From NCBI GenBank assembly GCA_024401435.1, contig JAKSLB010000032.1:1-34014 (forward strand): a stretch of 34,014 bases of DNA, in the 5' to 3' direction. Positions 17,045 to 26,484 of the stretch are shown here, in pieces (position 1 is the stretch's first letter; each line of letters starts with the position of its first letter). This DNA is from Paludibacteraceae bacterium (GTDB taxonomy: Bacteria; Bacteroidota; Bacteroidia; Bacteroidales; Paludibacteraceae). The notes below the pieces were generated by a model. The model did no database searches. It was not told where the DNA came from and saw only the letters and a list, made by a program, of their open reading frames with translations. The translations under genes were made by a program, and so were the position numbers.

Positions 17045-20000
17045 TTAAGCTTTCTTTACTTCAATGTTAACTTTGAAATCATCAAAGTCTAACTCTGTAG
17101 GTTCTGCAACTTTATCTACTAATGTGATGCTGTTAGCCAATACTTGTGAAGCGATATACTCTTTGAAAGCTTCCACTGCATCGTTTACATTGTTGGATTT
17201 CTCAATTTCGATGAGAATTTTATCAGTGATTTCGAAACCGCTTGACTTACGGATGTTTTGAATACGATTGACGAACTCACGGGCAATACCTTCTTTTTGA
17301 AGTTCTGGAGTGATGGTTACATCCAAAGCAATGGTGATGGTTCCATTGTTAGCCACCAACCATCCTGGAATATCCTCTGAAAGGATTTCAACATCGCTCT
17401 TGTCGATAACGATAGCGTTACCATCTATATTCATTTCATAAACACCAGACTTCTCTAATTTTGAAATCTCTTCTTGTGACAACGCTTGCAATTGTGCAGC
17501 AACAGTCTTCATGTTCTTTCCACATTTAGGGCCTAACTTCTTGAAGTCTGGTTTAATCTTCTTGACCAAGATTCCTGTTGAGTCATCTACGAAGTTAATC
17601 TCTTTGACATTGACTTCGTTCATAATCAAATCTTTCACTGCCTCTACGTTCTCTTGCTCGTGTTCTGCGAGAATTGGCACCATGATTTGCTTCAATGGTT
17701 GACGAACTTTGATGTTCTCTTTCTTACGAAGAGACAATGTCATTGACGAGATGTCTTGTGCTAATTGCATACGCTCTTCCAATGTCTTGTCAATTAGCTT
17801 CTCATCGTATTTAGGGAAGTCTGCCAAGTGAACAGATTCGCTCTTGTCACATCCTGAAGCATTGTTCAAATCTAAGAACAACTGGTCTGCATAGAATGGA
17901 GAGATAGGAGCCATTAAGCGTGCTACAGTATCCAAACAAGTATAAAGAGTTTGGTAAGCAGCTAACTTGTCTTCTGTCAATGTGCCACCCCAGAAACGTT
18001 TACGATTCAAACGGACATACCAGTTACTCAAGTGATCGTTTACGAAGTTGGATATTGCACGACCTGCGCGAGTTGGCTCATAGTCGTTGTAGCTTTCATC
18101 CACTTCTTTGATGAGAGAGTTGAGTAATGAGATGATCCAACGGTCAATCTCAGGACGCTTCTCCAAAGGAACTTGAGGTTGGTCGTTTGTGAAGTTATCC
18201 ACATTCGCATATAGAGCGAAGAATGAATAAGTATTGTAAAGAGTACCGAAGAATTTACGACGAACTTCTTCAATACCTTCTGTGTCGAATTTCAAATTGT
18301 CCCAAGGTGATGCATTGGTAATCATATACCAACGTAATGGGTCAGAACCATATTTTTCGATAGCACCGAATGGGTCAACTGCATTACCAAGACGTTTAGA
18401 CATCTTGTTTCCATTCTTGTCAAGGACTAATCCGTTAGAGATGACAGCCTTGAATGCAACACTGTCTTTAATCATGGTTGAGATAGCGTGCAAAGTGAAG
18501 AACCAACCACGAGTTTGGTCAACACCTTCAGCGATGAAGTCGGCAGGGTAGAACTCGCCATTGTCAACCACTTCTTTGTTCTCAAAAGGATAGTGTTGTT
18601 GAGCAAATGGCATTGCTCCAGAATCGAACCATACGTCGATTAGGTCGGCTTCACGTTTCATAGGTTTCCCGCTGTCGGAAACCAAGATGATGCTGTCGAT
18701 ATAAGGACGGTGAAGATCGATGTTTTTAGGATCGTAGTTTTCCTTTGAATAATCACCCACTTTGAAGTTCTTCCAAGGATTTTCCTTCATGAAACCAGCC
18801 TTGATAGACTTGTCGATTTCCTCGAATAATTCAGCGATAGAACCAATGCATTTCTCTTCTGTTCCCTCTTCGTTACGCCAGATAGGAAGTGGAGTTCCCC
18901 AATAACGAGAACGAGATAGGTTCCAGTCGTTCAAGTTCTCCAACCATTTTCCAAAACGACCCGTACCTGTTGATTCAGGTTTCCATAGAATCGTCTTGTT
19001 TAGTTCCATCATGCGCTCGCGAGCTTTGGTGGATTTGATGAACCAACTGTCCAATGGATAGTAAAGCACAGGTTTGTCTGTACGCCAACAGTGAGGATAG
19101 TTGTGAACATGTTTCTCGATTTTAAAAGCTTGATTGTTAGCTTTCATATCCATGCAGATGGATATGTCGAGAGTTTCGTCTTTATCAGTTAATGTTGGAT
19201 CATATGCGTTCTTAACGAATCGACCCTCATATTTTTTGTAAGTTTCTACGTTGATATGAGACTTGATATATTCAGGGTCTAAGTCAGCTAACAGGTAGAA
19301 TTTACCTGTCAAATCTACCGAAGGACGGAGGTTTCCGTATTTGTCGACTAGTTGAAGAGGAGGAATGCCCGCAGCTTTAGCAACTTTAGCATCATCTGCA
19401 CCAAACGTAGGCGCAATATGGACGATACCAGTACCATCTTCAGTTGTTACGTAGTCACCTGGAATTACGCGGAATGCTTGGTCGGCATTTTCGGGTTTGA
19501 TCCAGTCGAGCAATTGTTCGTATTTCATACCGACAAGGTCAGTACCTTTATATTCGGCGATGACTTTGAATGGTACGAGTTTGTCACCTTCCTTGTAATC
19601 TTCCAAAGCAAGGTCAGCAGCTTTTGCATTAAAATGAGCGTTTAGCAAATCTTTAGCCAATACATAAGTTGCAGGTTTGCCTGTATATGGATTGTAAGAT
19701 TGAACGGCTACGTATGTGATGTTAGGACCTACGCAAAGAGCGGTGTTGGAAGACAAAGTCCAAGGAGTAGTAGTCCAAGCGATGAAGTAAGGAGTACCCC
19801 ATTGGGTCATCTCAGGCTTAGGGTCTAACATTTTGAATTGGGCTACGACGGTGGTGTCTTTCACATCGCGGTAGCAGCCAGGTTGGTTCAATTCGTGAGA
19901 ACTGAGTCCTGTACCAGCGGCAGGAGAGTAGGGTTGGATTGTATAACCTTTGTAAAGGTATCCCTTTTTGTATAACTCTTTTAATAAGAACCAAAGTGTT

Positions 20001-20476
20001 TCGATGTATTTGTTGTCGTAGGTGATATAAGGGTTCTCGAGATCTACCCAGTAACCCATCTTTTTAGTAAGATCGGTCCATTCTTTGGTGAATTTCATCA
20101 CGTTTGTACGGCAAGCATGGTTGTAATCGTCAACGGAGATTTTCTTTCCGATGTCTTCCTTGGTGATGCCAAGTTCTTTTTCGACGCCTAATTCAACAGG
20201 TAGTCCGTGAGTATCCCAACCAGCTTTACGCTTTACGTGGAATCCTTTCATTGTTTTATAACGACAGAAAATATCCTTGATAGAACGAGCCATCACATGG
20301 TGTATACCAGGCATTCCGTTTGCAGAAGGAGGACCTTCGAAAAAGACGAAAGAAGGAGCACCTTCTCTGATTTTGATACTTTTGTGGAATAAATCCTTCT
20401 CTTCCCATTGTTTCAATACCTCTTTGTTGATTTCTGAGAGGTTGAAATTGGAATGCTCAGCGAATTTTTTTGCCAT
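17045..20476 (-). CDS. ileS: Isoleucyl-tRNA synthetase
   Basis: 1143 residues, the normal length for the longer Bacteroidetes form. It charges tRNA-Ile with isoleucine and edits valine. The HIGH-type motif is GIHH at residues 57-60, the KMSKR motif lies at about 691-695 (KNGNKMSKRLGNAVDP), and the segment between holds the CP1 editing domain (TTPWTLSSNTALCVG, GTGIVHIAPTFGADD). The C-terminal part contains the anticodon-binding helices and a DUF5915-like extension. It has its own -7 promoter box (20548-20555) and terminator. Confidence 0.97.
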   Translation of the reverse strand: MAKKFAEHSNFNLSEINKEVLKQWEEKDLFHKSIKIREGAPSFVFFEGPPSANGMPGIHHVMARSIKDIFCRYKTMKGFHVKRKAGWDTHGLPVELGVEKELGITKEDIGKKISVDDYNHACRTNVMKFTKEWTDLTKKMGYWVDLENPYITYDNKYIETLWFLLKELYKKGYLYKGYTIQPYSPAAGTGLSSHELNQPGCYRDVKDTTVVAQFKMLDPKPEMTQWGTPYFIAWTTTPWTLSSNTALCVGPNITYVAVQSYNPYTGKPATYVLAKDLLNAHFNAKAADLALEDYKEGDKLVPFKVIAEYKGTDLVGMKYEQLLDWIKPENADQAFRVIPGDYVTTEDGTGIVHIAPTFGADDAKVAKAAGIPPLQLVDKYGNLRPSVDLTGKFYLLADLDPEYIKSHINVETYKKYEGRFVKNAYDPTLTDKDETLDISICMDMKANNQAFKIEKHVHNYPHCWRTDKPVLYYPLDSWFIKSTKARERMMELNKTILWKPESTGTGRFGKWLENLNDWNLSRSRYWGTPLPIWRNEEGTEEKCIGSIAELFEEIDKSIKAGFMKENPWKNFKVGDYSKENYDPKNIDLHRPYIDSIILVSDSGKPMKREADLIDVWFDSGAMPFAQQHYPFENKEVVDNGEFYPADFIAEGVDQTRGWFFTLHAISTMIKDSVAFKAVISNGLVLDKNGNKMSKRLGNAVDPFGAIEKYGSDPLRWYMITNASPWDNLKFDTEGIEEVRRKFFGTLYNTYSFFALYANVDNFTNDQPQVPLEKRPEIDRWIISLLNSLIKEVDESYNDYEPTRAGRAISNFVNDHLSNWYVRLNRKRFWGGTLTEDKLAAYQTLYTCLDTVARLMAPISPFYADQLFLDLNNASGCDKSESVHLADFPKYDEKLIDKTLEERMQLAQDISSMTLSLRKKENIKVRQPLKQIMVPILAEHEQENVEAVKDLIMNEVNVKEINFVDDSTGILVKKIKPDFKKLGPKCGKNMKTVAAQLQALSQEEISKLEKSGVYEMNIDGNAIVIDKSDVEILSEDIPGWLVANNGTITIALDVTITPELQKEGIAREFVNRIQNIRKSSGFEITDKILIEIEKSNNVNDAVEAFKEYIASQVLANSITLVDKVAEPTELDFDDFKVNIEVKKA

Positions 20477-20547
20477 GATATGTTAATTTTTCTGTTTTTT
20501 GCAAGAAATAGAAAGTCCGTTATATAGCGAATTTTCAAAATTTTTGG

Positions 20548-20555
20548 CAAAATTA
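20548..20555 (-). promoter_or_regulatory. Candidate -7 promoter box for ileS
   Basis: On the minus strand this reads TAATTTTG, matching TAnnTTTG, 72 bases before the ileS start codon. No clear -33 TTTG is seen. Confidence 0.5.
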
Positions 20556-20911
20556 GTGTTTTTCATGCAGAATTAAAAATGTTAAACCTATTAATTCAAA
20601 ATAAGTTATTCGTGGTAAGTGAATTATGAATTAAGAGGTGAGAATATTTTTTATTTTTGGATTCAATCATATTCCGAATGGAATGAAAAAATTTTCCTGA
20701 AAGAGATAGTTTTTGTAAAAAATTTGGTAATTGAAAAAAAAAGTTGTAAATTGCCGCCGATTTGTGATTTTTAAAGACACTATTTTTAATTTGAATTGCG
20801 AGAATGGAATTTGATTGAAGAAGAGACATCATAGACTGCAATTAAAGATTGAGAAAACCACAAATAAAAAAATAGAAAACGTAAAATTAAACCATTAAAA
20901 ACATAAAAACC
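20556..20911. other. Divergent spacer between ileS and the GH10 gene, no gene seen
   Basis: About 356 very AT-rich bases. I find no RNA gene or convincing reading frame; an 81-codon minus-strand frame at 20596-20841 has no family features and low-complexity composition. A sequence near 20710 (TAGTTTTTG) is one base off a -7 box and could serve the GH10 gene, but it is weak. Confidence 0.4.
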
Positions 20912-22972
20912 ATGAATAAGAAATTATTTGCACTAACGGCAGCTGCGCTTATGGGTGTAGGCATAGCAAATGCTCAGTTAAATCAAAATTCCTGCAAATT
21001 TTTAGGTAACATTACTACACGCGGACAAGTTCAACCGAATGTGGGTAATTTAAAGTATGAGGATTTGTGGGATCAGTTAACACCAGAGAACGAGACTAAA
21101 TGGGGCTCTATAGCAAATAAAGAGGTACAATCCGTTGATGAGGCTTTGTCTTCTTGGAACTGGAGATCGGCAGATAGTGAGTATCAATGGTGTAAGCAAA
21201 ATGGTGTACAATTTAAGTTCCACTGTTTGCTATGGACATCTCAGTACCCTTCCTATTTGGCAAATTTTACAGGAGACAGATTGAAGAAACAAATTGATAT
21301 TTGGTTCGAAGCTGTTTCTAGGAAATATCCTGATTTGACAGTTATGGATGTGGTGAATGAGGCTATCATTGGACACGCTGAGGGTGATAACAATGGTCAG
21401 GCTAAGACATTTAAGAATAACTTAGCTAATGCCATGTCTCCAGGAAGTCAACCAAGCGATTACAAATGGATTACAGAGGCATTTAAGTTGGCTCGTAAAT
21501 TCTTCCCTAATACAATATTAATCTATAACGATTATAACACTTTTACTTGGCAGAAAAATGATTTCATTAATCTTGTTTCTACATTGGTAAAACAAGGTGC
21601 TCCAATTGATGCTTACGGACACCAAAGTCACGACTTGGATGACTACTATAAGAATAATAACATTTCTAACTTCGGTAACACTTTGAAAGAAATCCACAAT
21701 AGTATTACACAACAAGGTGGTAGAGAGTTGCAATGCTATATCACTGAGTTTGATATTTCACAAGGTGATGAAAACACTTATGAAACCATCATGAAGAATA
21801 CCTTTAAACCAATGTGGGAAGCTGACTTCGTTGCTGGTATTACAATATGGGGATTTGTGAATGGTGCTACTTGGAGAGATAACACAGGCTTGGTAACTGC
21901 TCAAGGACAAGATCGTAGCGGTATGAAGTGGTTACGTAACTATATGGCATCTGATGAAGCTAAAAACGTAAAAGCTAAATTCTGTGGCAAATCAGCTGGT
22001 GGTCCATCTGCAAGTGTTGAAGTAAGCAAATCTACTATTGTTCTTGGTAACAGCGTAGATCTCTCTGTTACATTAAACAATGCTGAAGGTGGTGTTAGAA
22101 GCGTAACTTATTATGTTGATAACAATAAGATTGGAGAAGGTGAGAAATTTACTTGGACTCCAGATAAAGCTGGTAACTATTCAATCAGTGTGGTTGCTGT
22201 TACAAACAGTGGTGATGAGGTAAAAGGAACCGCTTCTGTAAATGTAGTTGAACCAAACAAACCTTATGGTGGAACTGCAGCTGTTATCCCAGGAAGAATT
22301 GAAGCAGAAAATTATGATGAAGGTGCTTCTGGTATGGCTTATTATGATCAATCATCGGGTAATGTTTGTGATGATTTTACAAATTTTTATCGTAAAGATG
22401 ATGTTGATATAAAGGAAATCGATGGTGGCGCTGCTGTCGGTTCGTTCCAAGAAGATGAGTGGATGTCTTATACTGTGGATGTACAAGAGGAGGGTGAATA
22501 CAATGTAGTCATCCGTTTGGGTGAAGGTAATGACTCTGGTTCATTGTCAGTTGAACTTGATAAGTCAAATGTAACCTTAAAAGCAAATGTTAAAAAATTG
22601 GGTGAATGGGGTACTTTTGAAGAGGTACAATTGGAATCTGTAAATCTTTTAAAGGGTGAGCAGACAATGGTTATCAAGAATACAGGAAGTTGGATTGATG
22701 TAGACTGGATTCAATTTGAAAAGGTCGGTGGATCTAATGTTACAGAGACTGTTGCTGCACCAATCACTATTGGTCCAAACCCAGCATCTTCTGTTGTTGA
22801 AGTATATGGTGTTACACCAGTTTGTGTTGAATTTGTTTCAGCATCAGGTGTGGTCGTAAAGAAGAGCAATGAAAACATTATCTCAATTGCAGATTTGCAA
22901 AGTGGTAACTACATTGTACGTGTTATCACAGAAAATGGTGTAACAATCAAGAAACTTCTTGTAGAGAAATAA
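20912..22972 (+). CDS. Secreted GH10 endo-xylanase with Ig-like, CBM6 and T9SS sorting domains
   Basis: 686 residues. Signal peptide at about 1-21 (ending NAQ). GH10 catalytic domain at about 25-365: the acid/base Glu150 is in VMDVVNEAI and the nucleophile Glu279 in CYITEFDIS, with the HCLLWTSQYP and GITIWGFVNG segments expected of the barrel. GH10 enzymes hydrolyse beta-1,4-xylan internally. An Ig-like domain follows (about 370-450), then a CBM6-type xylan-binding domain (about 455-605; IPGRIEAENYD, DEWMSYTVDV, WIDVDWIQFE), then a T9SS type A sorting tail (about 615-686; IGPNPASSVVEVYG, LQSGNYIVRV). It should be secreted or anchored on the outer surface. It stands alone with a strong terminator. 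Confidence 0.95.
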   Translation: MNKKLFALTAAALMGVGIANAQLNQNSCKFLGNITTRGQVQPNVGNLKYEDLWDQLTPENETKWGSIANKEVQSVDEALSSWNWRSADSEYQWCKQNGVQFKFHCLLWTSQYPSYLANFTGDRLKKQIDIWFEAVSRKYPDLTVMDVVNEAIIGHAEGDNNGQAKTFKNNLANAMSPGSQPSDYKWITEAFKLARKFFPNTILIYNDYNTFTWQKNDFINLVSTLVKQGAPIDAYGHQSHDLDDYYKNNNISNFGNTLKEIHNSITQQGGRELQCYITEFDISQGDENTYETIMKNTFKPMWEADFVAGITIWGFVNGATWRDNTGLVTAQGQDRSGMKWLRNYMASDEAKNVKAKFCGKSAGGPSASVEVSKSTIVLGNSVDLSVTLNNAEGGVRSVTYYVDNNKIGEGEKFTWTPDKAGNYSISVVAVTNSGDEVKGTASVNVVEPNKPYGGTAAVIPGRIEAENYDEGASGMAYYDQSSGNVCDDFTNFYRKDDVDIKEIDGGAAVGSFQEDEWMSYTVDVQEEGEYNVVIRLGEGNDSGSLSVELDKSNVTLKANVKKLGEWGTFEEVQLESVNLLKGEQTMVIKNTGSWIDVDWIQFEKVGGSNVTETVAAPITIGPNPASSVVEVYGVTPVCVEFVSASGVVVKKSNENIISIADLQSGNYIVRVITENGVTIKKLLVEK

Positions 22973-23024
22973 AAAACTAGTACTCTTAGTAGACTAGATT
23001 TACACTTTCTTATTATATCACAGG

Positions 23025-23057
23025 AAGCGGTTGCGGGTTGATCCCACAACCGCTTTT
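23025..23057 (+). terminator. GH10 gene intrinsic terminator
   Basis: AAGCGGTTGCGGG (23025-23037) pairs with CCCACAACCGCTT (23043-23055) with one mismatch around a 5-base loop, then a short T-run. The rest of the gap to the glycosyltransferase gene (23058-23268) shows nothing I can name. Confidence 0.85.
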
Positions 23058-23268
23058 GTTATTAATGTGCAACCTCTCGGGGTGTGTGCGTGTTACAATC
23101 TATGATTCTACAGATATGGAATTCCTCTGTGGTTCTGCGAATGCGCAATAAGGATATGAAAGGGTTGTGAGATGTGGAAGTGTAATTTAATAATGATATA
23201 ACAATTTAGCGAACTTGTTTTTACGTTTGGCGGACAGTAATAATAAATAATTGTTCTTGTGATATTTG

Positions 23269-24396
23269 TTACATATAACAACACTCTCGCCTGTAGACAT
23301 AAAAATTATCGGTTCTAAGTGCAGTTTCAAGTTCTTGTAATTCTTTTTTAGTCGTATGTTTATTGGGGAAGTATTGTGTTAGCAAATTCTTGGCAATAGT
23401 ATATACTGCATATTCTACGTCCTTGCCATGTATATATGTGCGATGCCAATTGTGTTGAAACATACCTAAAAAGAAGTTTATTGACGAATCGGCATTAAAG
23501 TCAAAATAACTTAGTTGACTTGCATCTTTTAACAATGATTGCGTAATATACAATGAATCGATGGATTTGACATTTCTTCTGAAATTATGTGTTATGCTAT
23601 TGGGATTTGTTCTGTAATAATAAACGTAATCAGTGATAGAGACATACTTATGTGCGTTAGCGAGTATCAAACCTATAACAGAATCTTCAAACCAATATTT
23701 TTCTGGGAAATGAATGTTTTGAAATAAATAGGGCTTATATATCCTTGTCCAAATAAAACCTGATTTTGAAGATTGAGAAGTGTGAACAAAACCGCCTTGC
23801 AATTTGCCTTTTGCTGTCATTCGACGATAACTGCCATCAACAATATCCGCATCTGTTTTGTATGCGTAATCAAGCCAGTTTTGAATCGCATTCGGTGCAA
23901 GCATATCGTCAGAATCTACAAATCCAATATATCTGCCAAAAATGGTTTTTAATCCTGTATTCCTTGCAGAAGAATGACCTTCGTTGTTTTGTGTATAAAT
24001 AATTATTCTATCATCGTTTTGGTGTTTTTTAAGTATTTCTCCGCATTTGTCTGGAGAACCATCATTTATGGCGACGATTTTAAATGTATAATTAGTTTGC
24101 TGGTTCAGAATTGATTGTAGACAACTATCTAAGTATTTTTCAACGTTATAAATGGGAACAATTATTTGCAAATCAACTGTTGGTTCAACGATTTTGTTTT
24201 CACAGATGGAAGAGGATTCAACATCTTTATGGATAGAGGAAAGATATGTTTTTGCGTCACCTTTATTGTAAGTCTTTTCTCCCTTTGTATTGAATATTCT
24301 AAATAATAAATTTCCTATGGATCGTCCGCAATGAAATTTAATGGATAATTTGTTCGCAATGCGTAATAATCTTACTGCTATGTAGTTTATTTCCAT
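23269..24396 (-). CDS. Family 2 glycosyltransferase
   Basis: 375 residues. A GT-A catalytic domain lies at about 74-180: LQIIVPIYNVEKYLDSCL, then VAINDGSPDKCGEIL, then ARNTGLKTIFGRYIGFVDSDD, where the DSDD near 160-163 is the metal/nucleotide-sugar site. It transfers a sugar from an activated donor to an acceptor, probably in envelope polysaccharide or glycolipid synthesis; the sugars cannot be read. The N-terminal 70 residues (basic, amphipathic) and the C-terminal half are less conserved. It is the last gene of a three-gene minus-strand run, 51 bp after the SUMF1-like gene. No terminator hairpin is visible after it. Confidence 0.88.
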   Translation of the reverse strand: MEINYIAVRLLRIANKLSIKFHCGRSIGNLLFRIFNTKGEKTYNKGDAKTYLSSIHKDVESSSICENKIVEPTVDLQIIVPIYNVEKYLDSCLQSILNQQTNYTFKIVAINDGSPDKCGEILKKHQNDDRIIIYTQNNEGHSSARNTGLKTIFGRYIGFVDSDDMLAPNAIQNWLDYAYKTDADIVDGSYRRMTAKGKLQGGFVHTSQSSKSGFIWTRIYKPYLFQNIHFPEKYWFEDSVIGLILANAHKYVSITDYVYYYRTNPNSITHNFRRNVKSIDSLYITQSLLKDASQLSYFDFNADSSINFFLGMFQHNWHRTYIHGKDVEYAVYTIAKNLLTQYFPNKHTTKKELQELETALRTDNFYVYRRECCYM

Positions 24397-24447
24397 ATGA
24401 ACATTAAACTTCTGCTTTTGATTCCTATTAATGTTTTCAATAGCAGA

Positions 24448-25338
24448 TCATTCTCCTTCTCCGTTATTTTCGCTGTTGTTGCTATTGTCATCGCTACCAT
24501 CTTTGTCCATTGCCAAACGTAGTCCAAAGATACTAGCTGCATAATCTGGTTTACTCTTGTTTCGACAGGATGTGCGACAGAAAAGGGCAGGACCTTCGAA
24601 ATATCCTCCACGTAATACACGTTCGGTTCCTGAGGGTGCCCCTTCAGGATTGATTAACTCAGTTTCGGTGTCTTCTGGATATGGTCCGTACCAGTCGGAA
24701 CACCATTCCCATACATTCCCACTCATGTCAAAAATGCCCAATTCATTTTCTTTTCGTTTGCCTCCGGGATGTGTTTGGTCGTCTGAATTGTCTTTATACC
24801 ATGCAAGGTAATAGATGTCGCTACCACCACTGTATTTCAATCCGTTGGCCATGGTTCCTCCTCTGGCGGCATATTCCCATTCTGCTTCTGTTGGGAGTCG
24901 GTACTTGGTACCTAAAAAGGCATTGAGTTTGCTGATGAACTTTTGTGCATCATTCCAAGAAATATTGGTGACCGGAAGATCATCATTGCGTATGTCACTT
25001 GGATTCTTTCCCATGACTTCTCTCCATTGCCGTTGTGTAACCGTATATTTACAGATGGCAAAACTATGGACGAAGACTGGGTGCGCAGGCTTCTCTGGTT
25101 GTAAACATTCGTCTGCTTGTTCTGCTGTACATCCCATTTCAAAGGATCCACCTTCAACGAAGGCCATTTTAAAGTTTAAAATTGCCTTTTTTCTTGCTAT
25201 CTGATCTTGTTGATAAGCGGATGTTTGATGTTGTTGCGCTGCTTGTTGTTGCGTTGCTTGCTTTTCTCCTTTCTTAGCGGAGGTGAGTAGCAATAGTAGA
25301 CTGGCGCTTGCCAATATGATTGCAAAAAGTTTTTTCAT
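24448..25338 (-). CDS. SUMF1/FGE-sulfatase-domain protein, exported
   Basis: 296 residues. A signal peptide at about 1-21 is followed by a Gln-rich linker and then a formylglycine-generating-enzyme-like domain (about 55-275): FVEGGSFEMGC, KYTVTQRQWREVMG, LPVTNISWNDAQKFI, YRLPTEAEWEYAARGG, FDMSGNVWEWCSDWYG, RVLRGGYFEG, SIFGLRLA. Two cysteines occur in FCRTSCRN where true FGE has its catalytic pair, but they are spaced one residue closer than in the well-known enzyme, so oxidase activity is doubtful. The acidic, Asn-rich tail is unusual. No sulfatase gene is in the window. In Bacteroidetes this fold is also used for non-catalytic surface roles. It starts 11 bp after the PepSY-like gene and is probably co-transcribed with it. 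Confidence 0.82.
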   Translation of the reverse strand: MKKLFAIILASASLLLLLTSAKKGEKQATQQQAAQQHQTSAYQQDQIARKKAILNFKMAFVEGGSFEMGCTAEQADECLQPEKPAHPVFVHSFAICKYTVTQRQWREVMGKNPSDIRNDDLPVTNISWNDAQKFISKLNAFLGTKYRLPTEAEWEYAARGGTMANGLKYSGGSDIYYLAWYKDNSDDQTHPGGKRKENELGIFDMSGNVWEWCSDWYGPYPEDTETELINPEGAPSGTERVLRGGYFEGPALFCRTSCRNKSKPDYAASIFGLRLAMDKDGSDDNSNNSENNGEGE

Positions 25339-25349
25339 GAATGTAGTGA

Positions 25350-26219
25350 TTATTCTATTTTTTCTGAATTGGAATCTGTATTCTCAGTGTTTTTGGATTC
25401 AATTCGTTGGAAATCGCCTGATTTAGAGAATGAAAGTTCAACGTTATTTGGTTTGTTCAGTTTTACACGATAACCATAACTTTTTTTCTCTATGCGGCGT
25501 ATGAATTGTTCAGGATAATTATTCTCAATGTATTGATTGATTTTTTTAGGAAGTAAATCCAAGACACTTCCTGGAAGTCTTTGTGATTTGGCAATTTTTA
25601 TTTCAAACCAGTTTCCTTTTCGATCGAATTCAATTTCCGTGTTTTCTTCCAAACGAACATCGTAGTCACCATCCACATCATTCACAATGGCTATGATGGC
25701 TTTGTCTGGATAATGCTTGTTAAGAAATGCTTTGGCACTGGATGGTAGACGTTTGCCTGTTGGGTCATCACTGATGATATCTCCTTCTTTCGTGAAACTA
25801 AGTTCTACCTCATCAGGCTTGTGAAAAGTGATACGATAGATGAAGTCGTTTCTTCCGAAGAATTTTTTTTCTATTTTATGAATAGTCTTATCAGAATAGT
25901 TTTCTGTAATAAATTGATTGATACTTACAGGAAGAGTTTGCATAAGGGAAGCAGGTACTTCGTTCCAGCGGAAATTGATGCTTTCCCATTCACCGGTATT
26001 GGCGAAGTCTATTTCTGTGCCATCGTTCAATGTGACGTTATAGTCCATTTGCATTTTGGTCTCTTCAATTTTGCTTATCTCTTTTTGTTGAAAATGCTCA
26101 GAAAGAAATGTCTTGGCATCTTTGGGTAGGTCATTGTTGTTACTGCTATTTCCGCAGGATGACAATGTTAGTGAGATTGCCAATGCTGCCAATGATGTGA
26201 ATAATGTGATTTTTTTCAT
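25350..26219 (-). CDS. PepSY-like (DUF2874) lipoprotein with tandem domains
   Basis: 289 residues. The N-terminus ends in LTLSSCGNSS, a lipobox that predicts anchoring to a membrane at the Cys near residue 22. Two copies of a PepSY-like module follow (about 34-155 and 157-275), each with the pattern LP..AK.FL...., I..IE, Y.V.L.....I.F...G.W, seen as LPKDAKTFLSEHF and LPSSAKAFLNKHYPDKAI. Such proteins are periplasmic or surface proteins of unknown biochemical function in Bacteroidetes. First gene of a likely operon with the SUMF1-like protein and the GT2 gene. A -7 box lies at 26241. Confidence 0.83.
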   Translation of the reverse strand: MKKITLFTSLAALAISLTLSSCGNSSNNNDLPKDAKTFLSEHFQQKEISKIEETKMQMDYNVTLNDGTEIDFANTGEWESINFRWNEVPASLMQTLPVSINQFITENYSDKTIHKIEKKFFGRNDFIYRITFHKPDEVELSFTKEGDIISDDPTGKRLPSSAKAFLNKHYPDKAIIAIVNDVDGDYDVRLEENTEIEFDRKGNWFEIKIAKSQRLPGSVLDLLPKKINQYIENNYPEQFIRRIEKKSYGYRVKLNKPNNVELSFSKSGDFQRIESKNTENTDSNSEKIE

Positions 26220-26240
26220 ATAATTAATTTATTAGTGGCT

Positions 26241-26248
26241 CAAATTTA
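26241..26248 (-). promoter_or_regulatory. -7 promoter box for the PepSY-like/SUMF1/GT2 unit
   Basis: On the minus strand this reads TAAATTTG, matching TAnnTTTG, 21 bases before the start codon at 26219. A T-rich stretch lies at the -33 position but is not an exact TTTG. Confidence 0.55.
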
Positions 26249-26386
26249 AGATTTTTTCTGAAAAACAGAATGATTCACTTGGTAAAATTCAGTGAGACTG
26301 CTTTAAATTCCTGTCAAATTGGGCAGAAGAGAAAAGAAAGGAGAATGGGAAAGAGTTTGAGAAGTGAATGATATGTTGAAAATAGA

Positions 26387-26426
26387 AGAGAACTCCGAAG
26401 GCTTGGGAAAACATTCGGAGTTCTCT
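26387..26426 (-). terminator. Intrinsic terminator after the 1156-residue protein gene
   Basis: A perfect 13-bp stem, AGAGAACTCCGAA (26387-26399) and TTCGGAGTTCTCT (26414-26426), with a 14-base loop; on the minus strand it runs into a T-rich stretch. It closes the two-gene unit 30451-26485. Confidence 0.8.
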
Positions 26427-26484
26427 ATAGGAGATTTCTAATAAAATCCAATGATATACTCTCTTCTTTATTTGGAATTAATGA

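Noticed and set aside
20596-20841. 81-codon minus-strand frame upstream of ileS
   Set aside because: No family features, low-complexity composition, and it lies across the AT-rich divergent promoter region.
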